A stretch of DNA of 62,734 bases from Vannielia litorea. Lineage in GTDB: Bacteria; Pseudomonadota; Alphaproteobacteria; Rhodobacterales; Rhodobacteraceae. This document shows, one piece after another, positions 54,359-62,734 of the stretch. Position 1 is the stretch's first letter. Each line of letters opens with the position of its first letter. The DNA lies in the NCBI RefSeq assembly GCF_018424695.1, contig NZ_QTNQ01000019.1:1-62734 (forward strand), given 5' to 3'. The translations under genes and the position numbers were made by a program. The notes under the pieces are model-generated. The model had not been told where the DNA came from and ran no database searches. It was given only the letters and a program-made list of their open reading frames with translations.

Positions 54359-55432
54359 ATGCCCATCACCATCACCGCGCCCGACAGCGAGTTCGGCATC
54401 GCAAGCGGCGCCAACGTCAACAGTGGCGATGGCACCTCGACCTTCGATTACCCGCCAAACTCCACCTCCAACCTCACCATCACCTCCAACACGGGCGACA
54501 GCTCGCCCTATCAGTTCTCGGTGGGCGACACCTATGATCTCACCTATTCCGGCAATAGCGGCGGCGGCACGCTGGAAGATGCCGTGGTCGTGCGCTCCGA
54601 TTTCGTCGACATCAACGGCGATCAGGGCGGCGCGGTGGTGTTTGAAGGGGTCGATGGCAATGGCGACACCATCCAGGTCGTCTGGTCGCCCGAGTTCGAC
54701 CTCGAACAATGGTATTGGGACAATCACGATCCGCAAAACCCGCCGGGTTTCTACACCACCGATCAGGACGGCTTGCAGCAATACGGCTACGTCTGCTTCG
54801 GCTTCGGCACCCGCATCGCCACCGAGGACGGCATGGTGCCGGTGGAGCGGCTGCGCGCGGGCCAGCGCGTGCTGACCCATGACAACGGCGCGCAACCGGT
54901 GATGTGGATCGGGCAAAGCCTCGTGCCGGGCCGGGCCGATGCCGCGCCCGTGCGCTTTGATGCCGGCGCCTTCGGCAACCCCGCCCCGCTCGTGCTGTCG
55001 CAACAGCACCGGGTGCTGATGGCCGATCCGCTGGCCGAGCTGCACTTCGGAGCGCCGGAGGTCTTCGTGCCCGCCCGCGCGCTCGTCGGGGTGCCGGGGA
55101 TCGACCTCGTGAATGTCCATGAAATCGGATACGCCCACTTCATGCTGCCCCAGCACGAGGTGATCGAGGCCGAGGGGCTGGCCTGTGAAAGCCTCTATTA
55201 CGGCGATGTCGCCCGCGCCCGCCTCGGCACGGCAGCCCAGTGCGAAATCGCCTCCATCTTCCCCGGCCTCCCGGGCAACATCGACCTGGGCGAGATCGGC
55301 GCGCAGCATTCGCTCCAGCTCGCCCGGCCCACGCTCAGGTTCTACGAGGCGCGCATGCTGGCTTCGTTGATGTGGGATATCGACCTGCCCGCCGAGCCGC
55401 GCGGCACGGCGCCGGGCTTCGTGGCGGCCTGA
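54359..55432 (+). CDS. Hint-domain protein
   Basis: A 357-residue protein. Residues about 1-135 are Asp/Ser/Asn-rich with beta repeats. From about residue 143 a Hint (Hedgehog/intein) domain follows: CFGFGTRIATEDGMVPVERL RAGQRVLTHD, then PAPLVLSQQHRVLMADPLAE LHFG and VHEIGYAHFMLPQHEVIEAE GLACESLYYGD. This single-protein Hint family is widespread in Rhodobacterales. The function is unknown, and self-splicing is not proven because no intein C-terminal Asn is obvious. Confidence 0.82.
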   Translation: MPITITAPDSEFGIASGANVNSGDGTSTFDYPPNSTSNLTITSNTGDSSPYQFSVGDTYDLTYSGNSGGGTLEDAVVVRSDFVDINGDQGGAVVFEGVDGNGDTIQVVWSPEFDLEQWYWDNHDPQNPPGFYTTDQDGLQQYGYVCFGFGTRIATEDGMVPVERLRAGQRVLTHDNGAQPVMWIGQSLVPGRADAAPVRFDAGAFGNPAPLVLSQQHRVLMADPLAELHFGAPEVFVPARALVGVPGIDLVNVHEIGYAHFMLPQHEVIEAEGLACESLYYGDVARARLGTAAQCEIASIFPGLPGNIDLGEIGAQHSLQLARPTLRFYEARMLASLMWDIDLPAEPRGTAPGFVAA

Positions 55433-55451
55433 ACGCCCGGCACTCCGCATG

Positions 55452-55473
55452 AAAACGCCGCCCGGAGGCGGCG
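55452..55473 (-). terminator. rho-independent terminator of the GapR-type gene
   Basis: Read on the minus strand, CGCCGCC-TCCG-GGCGGCG forms a seven-base-pair hairpin with a four-base loop followed by TTTTC. It lies 26 bases beyond the stop codon of the DUF2312 gene. The complement may also end transcription of the convergent Hint gene. Confidence 0.75.
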
Positions 55474-55498
55474 CAATCCCTCGGCGCTGAGCGCCTGC

Positions 55499-55777
55499 TC
55501 ACATGCCAAGCGCCTGCTTGTACATGTCCAGCACCGCCTCTTCCTCGGCAATATCGTCGGGCTCGCGCTTCCTGAGCGCGATCACCTTGCGCATCACCTT
55601 GGTGTCATAGCCCCGGCCCTTGGCCTCGGCCATCACCTCTTTCTGCTGTTCAGCGATGTCCTTCTTCTCGGCGTCCAGCCGCTCGAACCGCTCGATGAAC
55701 TGGCGCAACTCGTCGGCTGCCACGCGGTAGCTGCCCGGCGTGCCGCCCTGATCGCCTCCGGTATCAACGTCGCTCAT
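55499..55777 (-). CDS. GapR-type DUF2312 DNA-binding protein
   Basis: A 92-residue protein with AADELRQFIERFERLDAEKK DIAEQQKEVMAEAKGRGYDT KVMRKVIALRKREPDDIAEE EAVLDMYKQALG, the standard DUF2312/GapR sequence. GapR is an alphaproteobacterial nucleoid protein that binds overtwisted AT-rich DNA and helps replication. The start at 55777 is the family start; longer frames upstream are not supported. Confidence 0.95.
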   Translation of the reverse strand: MSDVDTGGDQGGTPGSYRVAADELRQFIERFERLDAEKKDIAEQQKEVMAEAKGRGYDTKVMRKVIALRKREPDDIAEEEAVLDMYKQALGM

Positions 55778-55879
55778 GTGAAACTCCTTCTGCCTCGTTC
55801 TCATTCTTGGCCACGGCGCCCTGAGTAGCGGCGCGCAGCGCGCTTGAAAAGCCCCACCGCACGGTGCTACCTCGCACGA

Positions 55880-56119
55880 ATGGAACAAACCGCCGCTCTC
55901 GACCTGTCGCTTCTCGTCTGGCCCGGTGCCGCGCTCGCGCTCGCGGGCGTCATCGGCATCCTCGCCTGCGTCCGCTCGGTGATGAAAGCCCGCAACGCCG
56001 GGCTGCCCAACGAGGAAATGGTCGCCCACATGCAGAAGATGGGCGCATGGAACATGGCCGCCCTCGGTGTCTCGGCCATCGGGCTGGCGCTGGTGATCAC
56101 GGGCCTGCTGCTGGGCTGA
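55880..56119 (+). CDS. small two-segment membrane protein
   Basis: A 79-residue protein with two hydrophobic segments (LLVWPGAALALAGVIGILAC and AALGVSAIGLALVITGLLLG) separated by a charged loop (RSVMKARNAGLPNEEMVAHM QKMG). It resembles short uncharacterised membrane proteins of Rhodobacterales. The start at 55880 was chosen over an upstream in-frame ATG because the hydrophobic segment begins soon after. It is divergent from the GapR gene. Confidence 0.65.
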   Translation: MEQTAALDLSLLVWPGAALALAGVIGILACVRSVMKARNAGLPNEEMVAHMQKMGAWNMAALGVSAIGLALVITGLLLG

Positions 56120-56163
56120 CCCCGGGGCAGCTCTTCTGCCCGTCGGTCCTCATCCCAGCCGCG

Positions 56164-58044
56164 CTAAAGGTCCGCCCAGCCCTGCCCGTTCTTGACCAGC
56201 TCGGCAAACTGCGGCGCGGGGGCCCAGAGCGCCTCGCCATGGCTTTCGGCCCGCGCCTTGAGCTCCGCCTCCACCCGCGCCAGCCCGCGCGCCTCGGCCC
56301 ACTGCATCGGCCCGCCCGCGTGGCGCGGAAAGCCCTCGCCCGCCATCATCGCCACGTCGATCGCGGCGGCGTTTTCGACCACGCCCTGCGCCAGCATCAG
56401 CGCGCCGGCATTGGCCATGGCCAGGCAGATCGGCGCGATGATCTCTTCCGCGCGCCAACCCGCAATATCGGCATCGCCCGCATCCGCCTCCGCCACCATG
56501 CCAAACCATGCCCGCGCCGCGGCCACCTCCTCGCGGCTGGCCTCGCCGCGCTTCACCATGTCGTCGCCCGCCGCGCGCCCGGCTGCGGCAATGAACTCAG
56601 CCACCGCAGGCTCGGCCCAGATCGCGGCCACGCCCAGCAGCCGGGCCAGCCCGAATCCACGCGCCACCGCTGCGCCCTCGGCGTCGGGCCGCGCGCCCAC
56701 CTCCAGAAGGCCCGCTTCATGCGGCGGCCCGGCAAAGCGCAGGGCGATGAACCGCGCCTTATGCGCCAACGGCGCAGACAGCGTCTTCAATTCGGCGCGG
56801 CGCGCCGTCGTCGCCAGCACCGGCCCCGGCCCCAACAGCTCCGACAGGCGGGCCAGCAGGTCGCCCTTCAGCCCGCTCTCTTCCGGCATGGTCTCCACCA
56901 CCAGGTCACAGCCCGAAAGCCCGCCATCGCGCTCGGCGCCGGACACCCGGCCAAGCGCCTGCGCCACGGCCTCCGGCTTCATCCGGCCTGCCGCCACCTC
57001 GCCCTCCAGATGCGCCTGCACCCGCCCGATCGCTGCCTCCAGGTGGCCGAGGTCCTGCTCCATCAGGCGCACCTCCGCGCCCGCCGCCGCCACCGCCGCC
57101 GCCAGCGACGTGCCCCTTGCGCCACCGCCCACCACGCCCACGCGCCGCGGTGCCGCGGGCTTCGCCTCGCCCAGCCGGGCGGGCCGCGCCACCGCGCGCT
57201 CGGCAAAGAAGGCATGGCGCAGCGCTGCCGACTGACGGCCGCCCCGCAACTCTTCGAAGGCCTCCAGCTCATAGGCCAGCCCGGTCTCGAAAGGCAGCAG
57301 AAGCGCACCCTCCACGCAGTCGATCACCCGGTGCGGGGCCTCCAGCACGGCGCGGGCCGGATCGGCCTCTAGCTCGGCCCGGGCGCGCGCCACCGCCGCC
57401 TCGTAGCCCTGCGGGTCGGCCAGGCCGGTGCGCAGATCACGGGTGCGGCGCGGGGGGGCGCCCTCGCTTCCCTGCCCGATCTCGCGGGCAAGCTGCACCG
57501 TCACCTCGGCCAGGTCACCCTCCACCACGCCGTCGATCAGCCCCAGCTTCTCGGCGGCGCGCGCGCCCATCGGCTGGCCAGTGAGCATCAGCCGAAGCGC
57601 CGCCTCTGCACCGATCAGCCGGGGCGCGCGCTGGGTGCCACCGCCCCCCGGCAGCAGGCCCAGGGTCACCTCCGGCAGCCCGAGTCGGGCGTCGGGCGTG
57701 GCAAGGCGAAAATGGCAGGCGAGCGCCAGCTCCAGCCCGCCACCCAGCGCCGCGCCCCGGATGCCTGCCACCACCGGCTTTCTGCACGCTTCGATCCGGT
57801 TGTAGAGCGTGCCAAACCAAGGGTCCTGCCCGTCTTCCTCGAACTCGGCGATGTCGGCTCCGGCCGAAAAGATGCGCCCCGCCCCGAGGATCGCCAGCGC
57901 CACCACCTTCGGGTCGGCTTCGGCGATCTGCACCGCCTCCCAGAGGCCGCGCCGCACCGCGAGCGACTGCGCATTCACCGGCGGCGCATCGATCACGATG
58001 CGCGCCACACCCTCCTGCACGTTGAGCTTGACCACTGTGCCCAT
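56164..58044 (-). CDS. FadB-like enoyl-CoA hydratase/3-hydroxyacyl-CoA dehydrogenase
   Basis: A 626-residue bifunctional protein, about 80 residues shorter than usual FadB-like enzymes. The N-terminal crotonase part is well kept: GAGRIFSAGADIAEFEED and LPEVTLGLLPGGGGTQRAPR with the catalytic Glu. The dehydrogenase half is divergent. The Rossmann motif reads VGVVGGGARGTSLAAAVAAA, and the usual HFFSPAH segment reads RFAGPPH. The NTS-type segment reads TTARRAEL. So hydratase activity is likely while dehydrogenase activity is uncertain. It is probably part of fatty-acid or aromatic-acid beta-oxidation. Confidence 0.8.
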   Translation of the reverse strand: MGTVVKLNVQEGVARIVIDAPPVNAQSLAVRRGLWEAVQIAEADPKVVALAILGAGRIFSAGADIAEFEEDGQDPWFGTLYNRIEACRKPVVAGIRGAALGGGLELALACHFRLATPDARLGLPEVTLGLLPGGGGTQRAPRLIGAEAALRLMLTGQPMGARAAEKLGLIDGVVEGDLAEVTVQLAREIGQGSEGAPPRRTRDLRTGLADPQGYEAAVARARAELEADPARAVLEAPHRVIDCVEGALLLPFETGLAYELEAFEELRGGRQSAALRHAFFAERAVARPARLGEAKPAAPRRVGVVGGGARGTSLAAAVAAAGAEVRLMEQDLGHLEAAIGRVQAHLEGEVAAGRMKPEAVAQALGRVSGAERDGGLSGCDLVVETMPEESGLKGDLLARLSELLGPGPVLATTARRAELKTLSAPLAHKARFIALRFAGPPHEAGLLEVGARPDAEGAAVARGFGLARLLGVAAIWAEPAVAEFIAAAGRAAGDDMVKRGEASREEVAAARAWFGMVAEADAGDADIAGWRAEEIIAPICLAMANAGALMLAQGVVENAAAIDVAMMAGEGFPRHAGGPMQWAEARGLARVEAELKARAESHGEALWAPAPQFAELVKNGQGWADL

Positions 58045-58162
58045 TGCCGCCCCTTCCGCGTCACCCGATGCCGCTTGCCCCGCGGCTTAACGCATCAAAG
58101 CCGCGCCTGCCGGGAATGACAAGCGCGCCGAGGCAAAGGGGGGCGGCGGGGGGCCGCGCGGC

Positions 58163-58483
58163 TCAGGTGGCGCAGGCCTTGCAGAAGGGCGTGTGGGGCA
58201 GCAGGTCCAACCGTTCTTCGGAAATCGCGTCACCGCATTTCACGCAGTTGCCATATTCTCCCGCCTCGATACGCGCCAGCGCGGCCCGGATCGCGGCCAT
58301 CTCGGCCTGGCCCTGCACGCCCTGGCCCTCCAGCACCTCGTCCTCCTCACGCTCGGTCGCCAGCTCTTCCCAGTCGGCGCTGTTGTGGCTCACCAGCTCG
58401 TCCTGAATGTCATGCAGCCGCACGTCCAGTTCGGCGAGGCGCGTTTCAAGCGCCGTCTTGCGGGCCTCTGTCGGGGTCGTCAT
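58163..58483 (-). CDS. DksA/TraR-family zinc-finger protein
   Basis: A 106-residue protein with an N-terminal coiled coil (ETRLAELDVRLHDIQDELVS) and a C-terminal zinc finger (CVKCGDAISEERLDLLPHTP FCKAC) with two CxxC pairs. Members of this family bind RNA polymerase secondary channels or act as redox sensors. The start at 58483 follows the family length; an upstream start at 58543 is possible. It lies divergent from the TIGR01244 gene. Confidence 0.88.
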   Translation of the reverse strand: MTTPTEARKTALETRLAELDVRLHDIQDELVSHNSADWEELATEREEDEVLEGQGVQGQAEMAAIRAALARIEAGEYGNCVKCGDAISEERLDLLPHTPFCKACAT

Positions 58484-58617
58484 CTCGGGCACTCCTTCCC
58501 ACTCTGCTCCGCCCAGCCTATTGCGCTGGAACGCGGGCTTCATTGAGGTATATCAACTGCGAGGGCTGTCCGGTTCCGGGCGCCCCCCCGACGAACCGCG
58601 CCCAGAAAGGACATCCG

Positions 58618-59043
58618 ATGGACCCCCGCCAGCTGACCCCTAAGCACTCCGTTTCGCCGCAGATCGCGCCCGAGGAGGTCGAGGCCATCGCGGCGGCGGG
58701 CTTTACCACGATCATCTGCAACCGCCCCGACGGCGAAGTGCCGCCGGGCCTCCAGGCTGCCGCAGTGCAGGAAGCCGCCGAGGCGGCGGGGCTGGCCTTC
58801 GTGGTCAATCCCGTGGTGCACTCCTCCATGACGCCCGAGGTGGTCGAGCGGCAACGCACCGCCATCGAAGAGTCCGCCGGGCCGGTGCTGGCCTATTGCC
58901 AGTCGGGCACCCGCTGCACCGTGCTCTGGATGCTGGGCGCCGCCCCGAGCACGCCGACCGATGAGCTTGTCGCCACGGCAGCCCGCGCCGGATACGACCT
59001 CGCCGCCCTCGCCCCCCGCCTCGACGCCTTGCGCAAAGACTGA
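58618..59043 (+). CDS. TIGR01244-family sulfur transferase/phosphatase-like protein
   Basis: A 141-residue protein with VSPQIAPEEVEAIAAAGFTT IICNRPDGE, VNPVVHSSMTPEVVERQRTA and AYCQSGTRCTVLW, where CQSGTR is a Cys-x5-Arg phosphatase-type loop. This is the TIGR01244 family, also found as a domain beside Blh beta-lactamase-like proteins in sulfide biology. The start at 58618 fits the family. Confidence 0.85.
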   Translation: MDPRQLTPKHSVSPQIAPEEVEAIAAAGFTTIICNRPDGEVPPGLQAAAVQEAAEAAGLAFVVNPVVHSSMTPEVVERQRTAIEESAGPVLAYCQSGTRCTVLWMLGAAPSTPTDELVATAARAGYDLAALAPRLDALRKD

Positions 59044-59346
59044 GACGACGGCGGGCACGGGGGCTGCGCGTCACAAGCGCGCGTCTCGGCCCGCCCTGCC
59101 TCGCGGTCCGCCAGTCAGAACACCCGTCACCGCGCGGCAAGACGCCATCGGCGAAAAGCACGCCCTGCCCCGCAGCCACAGCGGGCAGAGAACCTGCACA
59201 GCGGCCACTACGGCTTCGCCCGCGATCCGCCTATGCGCGCAGCCGCTGTCCGCCGTCCTGGCATCGGGGCCGGTGCCGGTGCGCGCGCGCCCAGTTGCGC
59301 CCGCCATCCGCCACCGCCGCCCGGGCCCGCCCGTTCCGGCGCGCCC
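59044..59346. other. 303-base intergenic region
   Basis: No supported gene or structure. Open frames are Arg/Pro-rich. Confidence 0.5.
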
Positions 59347-60567
59347 CTACGTCCCCGTCAGGTCGCCCAGGTCGTCGATCTCCGGCAGGTCCGGCAGAGC
59401 ACCATCCAGCTCCGGCAATTCCGGCAGATCCGGCAGGTCTTCCACCCCTGCCAGCTCGGGAAGGCCACCCGGCTCATCGCTGCCGCCGATCTCCGGCAGG
59501 TCGGGCAGATCCGGCAAGCCATCGCCCTCCGGCAGATCGGGCAGATCCGGCAGATCGGGCATGTCAGGCAGGTCATCGCTCTCCGCAGCATCCACCTCCT
59601 CGTCCAGCAGCGCCATGGCCGCGCCCAGCGGGTCATCCGCCTCCGCCGCGCCCTCGGTGCCCTGCTCGGTGAGCCGCACCGCCCTCAGCCCCGCGCTCTG
59701 GCCGAGCCGCCCGCCCGAAACGGCGGTGCCATCGCCGGTTTCCAGCCGCAGCCTGCCGATCGCGCTTTCAGGCAGCGTCAACAGGTCACCCGGCGCGAAG
59801 TCGAGCACCTCGGCGATCGACCGGTCGAAGCGGTGCAGCACCGCCGTCAGCACCACCTCCGCCTCCATCACCTGCGCCTCGATCCGCCGCTCCCACGCCG
59901 CGCGGTCGTCAGGGTGCGGCGCGGCGTCCCCCTCCTCGGCGCTGGCGGGCCGCCCTTCCGGCGCGCGGCCCAGCGCGGGCAGGATGAGCTTGCCCGCCCC
60001 CTTGCGCGCGCCCGCCTCGATGTCGAGCGAGAAATCGAGCACGCGGTAAGGCTCGTCCTCCAGCATCAGCCCCAGCGGACGGGCATCCGGCAGATGACAG
60101 GAAAAGGCAAACCCCGAGAGCCAGCTTGCCGCCACCGCCTCGGCAAAAGTCTCCGCAAGGGCGCGCAGAACCGCGTCGATCCAGTCGGCGCAAAGTGCGG
60201 CATCGGTCCGGGTGGGTTTGCGCGCGGTGGGGCTGCCCGCCACCAGTGCGCCTGCCGTCTGCTTCTCGATCAGCGCGCCCATCAGCGCATTGTCGAGCAC
60301 CATCACCCCCTGCGCCTCCTGAGGCCCCTCCAGCAGCGCATAAAGCCCGTTCTCGGGCACCTCATCCAGCAGTTCGGCCAGCGAGCGCGTCACCTGCCCG
60401 GTGCTCTCGGCGGCCACCACCAGCTCCATGAGCTTGTCCGAGACGCGGGCCATGGCGAGGCCCAGCGCCTTCTCGACAGGCGGAAGCCCGGCCACGGCAA
60501 GGGCCGGGTCGGGAGCGCCAGCCTCCAACTTGCGGCGCAGCACGAGCTCTCGAGGTGATTCCGTCAT
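59347..60567 (-). CDS. FliM/SpoA-type flagellar motor switch protein with DLP-repeat tail
   Basis: A 406-residue protein from ATG at 60567 (an in-frame start at 60621 is possible). Residues about 1-260 resemble the FliM core (RVSDKLMELVVAAESTGQVT RSLAELLDEVPENGLYALLE), and a SpoA domain follows (VLDFAPGDLLTLPESAIGRL RLETGDGTAVSGGRLGQSAG LR). From about residue 310 the sequence becomes acidic and repetitive: LPDMPDLPDLPDLPEGDGLP DLPDLPEIGG, with more than ten DLP/ELP units in 80 residues. This tail is unusual for FliM. It could be a disordered interaction segment. Its role in motility is likely, but no other flagellar gene is in the window. Confidence 0.78.
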   Translation of the reverse strand: MTESPRELVLRRKLEAGAPDPALAVAGLPPVEKALGLAMARVSDKLMELVVAAESTGQVTRSLAELLDEVPENGLYALLEGPQEAQGVMVLDNALMGALIEKQTAGALVAGSPTARKPTRTDAALCADWIDAVLRALAETFAEAVAASWLSGFAFSCHLPDARPLGLMLEDEPYRVLDFSLDIEAGARKGAGKLILPALGRAPEGRPASAEEGDAAPHPDDRAAWERRIEAQVMEAEVVLTAVLHRFDRSIAEVLDFAPGDLLTLPESAIGRLRLETGDGTAVSGGRLGQSAGLRAVRLTEQGTEGAAEADDPLGAAMALLDEEVDAAESDDLPDMPDLPDLPDLPEGDGLPDLPDLPEIGGSDEPGGLPELAGVEDLPDLPELPELDGALPDLPEIDDLGDLTGT

Positions 60568-60679
60568 GGCTCCATCGGGCGTGGCCCGCCGTCCCGGCAG
60601 GCGTTTGGGCCGTTTTGGCATGCTGAGGTTTGAAATTGGTTAACCCCGGCTTGCTTTCCTCACGCAAGACCGGCCCGCC

Positions 60680-62734
60680 TCACGCCGCCTGCCCGGCTTG
60701 CCCCGCAATCGGCAGCCTTGCGCGAAAGGCCGCTCCCCCCTTGCCGGGCAGATAGGCCACCTCGCCCCCCAGCCGCGCCATGATCTCACGACAGATCGCC
60801 AGCCCCAGCCCGGCGCCGCCGGCAGCGGAAGTATCTGTCAGCCGGGCGAATTTCTCGAAGATGATCTCCCGGCTCCGCGCCTCGATACCCGAGCCGTTGT
60901 CGATGAAGTCCACCGTCAGCCAGCCCTCCCCCTCGCCTTCGCCCACCTCGATCGACAGTTCGGGCGCCGGCGCGTCGCAATATTTGGCCGCATTGGCGAT
61001 CAGGTTGATGAACACCTGCACCAGCCGGTCGCCATCGGTCACAAGGGTGCGGGCCTCGCGTGCCGGATCGCGGCGAATGGCCAGGCTTGCCCCCGCCGGG
61101 GCGGCAGAGGCCACCGCCCTGTCAATCAGCTCGGCCAGTCGCGCGGGCGCGAGGTTCAGGCTCACCTGAGCGTTTTCCATCACCCCGAGGTCCAGCAGGT
61201 CGTTCAGCAGCCGGGTCAGCCGCTGCGCCTCGTCATGGATGATCCCGGCAAAGCGCGCCTGCTCCTCGGGCGCAAGGCCACCGTCGCGCATCAACTCGCT
61301 GAACGAGCGGATCGAGGTCATCGGCGTGCGCAGCTCATGGCTGATCTGGCTGAGGAAGGCGTCCTTCTGGATCGAAAGCTGGGTGAGTTTCTCGTTGGCA
61401 TCGCGCAGCTGGCGGGCGGTGCGGGTCAGCTCGTCGGACTTCTGCTCCAGCTGGCTGGAGTACTCCAGGATCTGCTGCGCCTCGTCCGCCACCCGCATCA
61501 GGTCTTCCACCAGCACCGAGGAGCCGCCCGCAAGCTGGCCCACCATGGCATGGGCCGTCGCCGCGCCGACCGAGCCCGCCAATTCCCGCTCGATCTGGCT
61601 GAGAAACTCCGGCGTGATGTCGGGCAGCTGTCCCGCGCGCCCCTGCGCCTCGGCCTGGCGGCGGAAGAGGGCCTGCGCCTCGCTTGCGCCGAGAATGCGC
61701 TGCGCCATCATCAGCAGATCTTCCGCCTCCGCGCTGCCCCGCGTCCAGCCCCGCGCGCCTACCGTATGGGCAAAAACGTTCACCACCTGCGCCGATTGCA
61801 GCCGCTCCAGCGGGCCGGGGAAGCTGGCCAGCGACACCACGAGAAAGCAAAGCGCGTTCAGCCCCACCGACCAGAAGAGCGAATGCACCAGCGGGTCCAT
61901 CCCCTCGATCCCGAACAGCGCGCGCGGCCTCAGCCAGGCCAGCCCCATCGGCCCCTCCGCCAGCACCGCGGCGCTGATCGGCCCGCCGGGGCCGAAGCTG
62001 GGCAAGAAGAGCGTCCACGCCCAAAGCCCAAACCCGGCCAGCAGCCCCGCCACCGCGCCCTTGCGGGTCGCACCGCGCCAGAACAGCCCGCCCATCAGCG
62101 CCGGCAGCACCTGCGCAACCCCGGCAAAAGAGATGAGGCCAATGGCCGCCAGCGCCTCCGAGCCGCCGGAGACCCGGTAGTAGAAGTAGCCCAACAGCAG
62201 CACCCCGGCGATGGAGATGCGCCGCGCCGTGAGCACCACCGCCCGCACATCTCCCGCCATCATCGCCCCGCCTACCTGCTGGCGGCGCAGCCAGAGCGGC
62301 ATCACCACATGGTTCGAAACCATGGTGGAAAGCGCGATGGCCGCCACGATCACCATGCTCGTCGCGCTGGAAAGCCCGCCAAGAAAGGCAAGCATCGCCA
62401 GCCCGCCCCGCCCTTCACTGAGCGGCAGCGTGAGCACGAATAGGTCGGGGTTGGACCCCGCGGGCAATCGCTCCAGCCCCATCACTGCGATGGGCACCAC
62501 GAAAAGGCTCATCAGCATGAGATAAAGCGGAAAGGCCCAGGAGGCGGTGGCCAGATGCGCCTCGTCGGCATTCTCCACCACCAGCACCTGGAACATCCGG
62601 GGCAGGCAGAGAATCGCGGCAGCGCTGAGAAAGATCAGCCCGGCCCAGCGGCTGGGGTGCAGCGGCCACTCGGCCATGGGCGAGGCGTCGATCCGCGCCA
62701 GCATGTCGCCCACGCCCCCCGCCATGCCCCAGAC
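60680..62734 (-). CDS. SSF-type sodium/solute symporter-histidine kinase fusion, C-terminal part (CbrA-like)
   Basis: The frame runs to the window edge, so only the last 684 residues are seen. The N-terminal visible part has about seven membrane segments (LTLPLSEGRGGLAMLAFLGG LSSATSMVIVAAIALSTMVS), matching the end of the SSF symporter family. A kinase follows: HisKA with FLSQISHELRTPMTSIRSF (phospho-His), HATPase with INLIANAAKYCD, DNGSGIEARS, and GAGLGLAICREIMARLGGEV. This resembles CbrA-type fusion kinases that sense or transport nutrients. The response regulator lies outside the window. Confidence 0.88.
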   Translation of the reverse strand, partial: VWGMAGGVGDMLARIDASPMAEWPLHPSRWAGLIFLSAAAILCLPRMFQVLVVENADEAHLATASWAFPLYLMLMSLFVVPIAVMGLERLPAGSNPDLFVLTLPLSEGRGGLAMLAFLGGLSSATSMVIVAAIALSTMVSNHVVMPLWLRRQQVGGAMMAGDVRAVVLTARRISIAGVLLLGYFYYRVSGGSEALAAIGLISFAGVAQVLPALMGGLFWRGATRKGAVAGLLAGFGLWAWTLFLPSFGPGGPISAAVLAEGPMGLAWLRPRALFGIEGMDPLVHSLFWSVGLNALCFLVVSLASFPGPLERLQSAQVVNVFAHTVGARGWTRGSAEAEDLLMMAQRILGASEAQALFRRQAEAQGRAGQLPDITPEFLSQIERELAGSVGAATAHAMVGQLAGGSSVLVEDLMRVADEAQQILEYSSQLEQKSDELTRTARQLRDANEKLTQLSIQKDAFLSQISHELRTPMTSIRSFSELMRDGGLAPEEQARFAGIIHDEAQRLTRLLNDLLDLGVMENAQVSLNLAPARLAELIDRAVASAAPAGASLAIRRDPAREARTLVTDGDRLVQVFINLIANAAKYCDAPAPELSIEVGEGEGEGWLTVDFIDNGSGIEARSREIIFEKFARLTDTSAAGGAGLGLAICREIMARLGGEVAYLPGKGGAAFRARLPIAGQAGQAA

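Noticed and set aside
59350..59600. Short repeated DNA that could suggest a CRISPR array or tandem repeat element
   Set aside because: The repeats are 9-15 bases, have no spacers of constant length, and simply encode the DLP/ELP tail of the FliM-like protein.

Overview
The window is a high-GC chromosomal segment that looks like a marine Rhodobacterales (Roseobacter-type) alphaproteobacterium. The evidence is gene content: a GapR-type DUF2312 protein, Hint-domain proteins, TAXI-type TRAP transport, a paaABCDE oxygenase operon and divergent FliM-like and SSF-kinase genes. The species cannot be named from the sequence alone. No insertion sequence, CRISPR array or rRNA was seen.

Positions 1-20.4 kb hold an extracellular contractile injection system (eCIS, phage-tail-like). 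A tightly packed minus-strand operon reads, from its promoter: coiled-coil protein, sheath, two tube proteins, DUF5908 protein, LysM-type tube adaptor, Vgr-like spike, PAAR tip, gp25-like baseplate protein, baseplate J-like wedge, a membrane-segment protein, a second wedge, tape-measure protein, and the start of the AAA+ ATPase cut by the window edge. Upstream lie two divergent candidate cargo genes, one with a DUF4157 domain (HELWH), and then a methyltransferase-TPR gene.

Positions 22.4-28.1 kb hold the phenylacetyl-CoA epoxidase genes paaABCDE plus one further PaaA/PaaC-family gene, and the repressor gene paaX. Just upstream of paaA sits a 56-codon remnant that joins the first and last pieces of a beta-ketoadipyl-CoA-type thiolase.

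Positions 28.6-37.7 kb are a catabolic cluster: a complete peptide/opine-type ABC importer, a metal-dependent amidohydrolase, RidA, an IclR regulator and a SelA-like PLP enzyme. The same inverted repeat, ATAGT-N5-ACTAT, lies before the importer operon and between the IclR and PLP genes, so both are probably one IclR regulon. Positions 37.9-43.4 kb hold a LysR gene divergent from a TAXI TRAP transporter with an AtuA-like protein pair.

Positions 44-47.5 kb encode NAD biosynthesis (nadA, nadB, nadC). Then come a large secreted TPR/transglutaminase-like protein, tRNA-Thr(TGT), an orphan Fe(III)-type ABC permease, a sulfotransferase-like protein, a Hint protein, GapR, a FadB-like bifunctional protein, a DksA/TraR protein, a TIGR01244 protein, a FliM-like protein with an acidic DLP-repeat tail, and the C-terminal part of a CbrA-like SSF histidine kinase.
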